A stretch of 64,000 bases of DNA, from assembly GCA_002633005.1 (NCBI GenBank), contig NMRA01000042.1, forward strand, positions 729,134 through 793,133, given 5' to 3'. This DNA is from Phoronis australis. Lineage: Eukaryota; Phoronida; Phoronidae. This document shows, piece by piece, positions 62,152-64,000 of the stretch (within the stretch, counting starts at the first letter, position 1; the number at the start of each line of letters is the position of its first letter). The notes below the pieces were generated by a model. That model was not told the DNA's origin. It was given only the letters and a program-made list of their open reading frames with translations, and did no database searches. A program made the translations under genes and the position numbers.

Positions 62152-63700
62152 CTATACCAGACAATATGAGGAAATTTCACTAAACAATGACAATCCTTCC
62201 TGACCATTTAAGAAACCAAGGACCATACAAAACTAAATACGTCATTGAAAATTAAATTTTTTCATTGTTTGAATATTAAAAATTGGTTAACTACAGCCGC
62301 AAAAAACGAAATAATGAGAATTAAAACTGCTATTCATTTGTTGATATGTCCCAACCTATATTGTATAACCTGCCTGGGCAACACCAAGGGGAAAGTTGAC
62401 TTGCCCGCACTAAGCAGAGAAAACTCACCTGAGTGACCTAAATACCTCAAAAGAATGTCAAAAGAAGGTACAACACTTTCGTGAAGAATCTTCGACAAAT
62501 TATTCTCCTTTTACAATGCGGTGTGGACCACCAAACACGTAGCTAATATTTTTCACTCGGTGTAATTTCTCAGTAACTACGTATCTAAATACCAACCAAC
62601 CAAGCACTTCTGCTTCAGCAAAGTAGTTAGTCTATTTATTCACATCACCTTCCAAACAACCCAATAACCAAAAACATATGTAACACTGGTGCACGCGTTA
62701 CACTTAAGGTCTTTTGAAATCTGAGATATTTCTTTTAGTGTAAAAGTGGCTGGAAAAGTGATGCCAGTAAATCAGTGAAGCCTAGTAGACTGCATTTTTT
62801 AAACAAAACAACAAAAAAGGTAAATGCCAATTCAGTTACGGAATTACATAAAATCCATGTCTTTCGAGTAGCTAGTGATTTTTCATTTCGGTATACATTT
62901 CACTAACTGAATGATTCCTAGCTGCGTATTAAAAATTAGCCATGCAGGCTGCACAGTCATGTAAACTCAACTAACTGTGCAAGCTTCTATCTTTCCCATA
63001 ATTGACCTATCGCAAGCTCCGCCCCTATGCGAAAAGTCATGTGATACCCGACATTCGAACGAAAGGTTAGAGGCAAATACACTGTCGCTAAACGACGTTC
63101 CTGGTGGAATCATCGATGAGTATTTTTGTACTATTTGAAAACGCGTCGACAGAGACAAGAGGTGATGCTTTTCAACAGTGAATCGTAAATTCATGATATG
63201 GAAATTTGTAAAGGTGACGATGAAAAAATAAGTGCTTGAGGAGCCAGCGAAAATCCGAACAACCCCTCAGCCTCGGGGCCACCTTCACCTGACAAATGAC
63301 AAGGCCACTGATACGATATGTTCATGTAAAGCTGGGTATGTACCTCAAGGTCGAATTATCTGTACGATTCCATAGATTTCATGATATTTCGAATAAAATC
63401 TGAAGATTCACCGATATCTTTATTCTGTCGTCTGCTAAATTTCGCCAAATGAAAAGTAGGTCACAACTGGTGGGACTCCTGGAGTAAAGTAGGTCATAGA
63501 TTACGGACAACACACGCACTATAGTGTCTGACTAGGTCGACTGGATAGCACTGTTTACGCTTTTCTAATTTTGTTACGAAATATTTTGATAAAAAAATTC
63601 AGGTTCATAGCTGCAGGTACACACTCATCTCGTCCTGGCCAAACAGTTAACTCCGGTAGGTCTAGGGCTGTGTCTAAGTAAAATTAATGTCTGGAATTCA
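62152..63700. other. Region upstream of the recognised caspase-like exons
   Basis: It should contain the 5' exon or exons and promoter of the caspase-like gene on the minus strand. I could not place an exon ending in phase 1 with a good donor. It is mostly AT-rich sequence, with a few CpGs near 63000-63140. Confidence 0.4.
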
Positions 63701-64000
63701 GTGGTGTATCTAAGATACCACAGGGGCGCCAACATATGTTGCCTCGTGGAATTGGGCAAAGTGCGATTGTATGTGCACAGGCGGACCGAAAGTTGCAGGG
63801 GCCAGGGATGTAAACCGTTGGACCTTCTGCACAGAAAATCTATCGGTGGACTAAAAAAACAGTAACACGATTCCGCCACGATCTGGGGTCTGAGCCCCCC
63901 CTTTTCCGCTACCAGTCCTATTTACTGAACTCAGTATCTCCTCACGCTCTTGCTGTTTCAATTTTGCTTGCGGCAGCCGGGGGGGGGGGGGGGGGGGGGG
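63701..64000. mobile_element. G-rich-end DNA element, copy 3, cut by window end
   Basis: It starts (ca)gtggtgtatctaagatac and contains cacgctcttgctgtttca and tgcggcagcc before a G run, in the same order as the right part of 28110-29088. The right terminus is missing because the window stops in the G run from about 63979. Confidence 0.75.

Noticed and set aside
1-64000. Prokaryotic origin of the window
   Set aside because: Phase-consistent GT-AG introns, metazoan gene families (STOX, CYSTM, CRAL-TRIO) and SINE/MITE content show animal nuclear DNA.

Overview
The window looks like nuclear DNA of a metazoan, most likely a marine invertebrate deuterostome such as a hemichordate or lancelet; this placement is inferred from gene content and repeat style, not proven. 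It is AT-rich, its genes are broken by GT-AG introns of 0.3 to 12 kb, and it is crowded with short DNA transposons, a tRNA-derived SINE and minisatellites. It holds a 166-base N gap (36684-36849), three single Ns (8919, 30050, 56607), and ends in a G run. No bacterial operon, CRISPR array, rRNA gene or intact tRNA gene was seen.

Four protein-coding genes can be assembled by joining exons across phase-compatible splice sites. (1) 1-5275, plus strand: the 3' part of a CRAL-TRIO (SEC14-like) lipid-transfer protein, six exons, 5' end outside the window. (2) 13105-14041, plus strand: a two-exon CYSTM-family protein of 114 aa with a Pro/Gly/Ala/Tyr-rich head and a cysteine-rich tail. (3) 45883-19240, minus strand: a complete storkhead-box (STOX1/STOX2) homologue of four coding exons over 26.6 kb, predicted 953 aa, with the winged-helix region split over exons 1 to 3. 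(4) 62151-58520, minus strand: internal exons of a caspase-fold (peptidase C14-like) protein with an SGH histidine motif and a DCC cysteine motif; both ends are unresolved.

The layout is: lipid-transfer gene; about 8 kb of repeat-rich intergenic DNA; the CYSTM gene; a convergent 5 kb stretch; the STOX gene with two introns of about 12 kb full of transposons; the CpG-bearing STOX promoter region near 45.9-46.3 kb; about 12 kb of repeats; and the caspase-like gene. The four genes have no evident functional link.

The most unusual structure is a higher-order repeat in two arrays (about 40.91-42.35 kb in the first STOX intron, and 51.3-54.87 kb upstream of STOX). It is made of three related monomers of about 150 bp. 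Each monomer opens with a copy of CCACTAGGNGGCRC, which closely resembles the CTCF core motif, and all copies point the same way. The arrays bracket the STOX promoter and place CTCF-like sites at roughly nucleosome spacing. Whether CTCF binds them is untested here.
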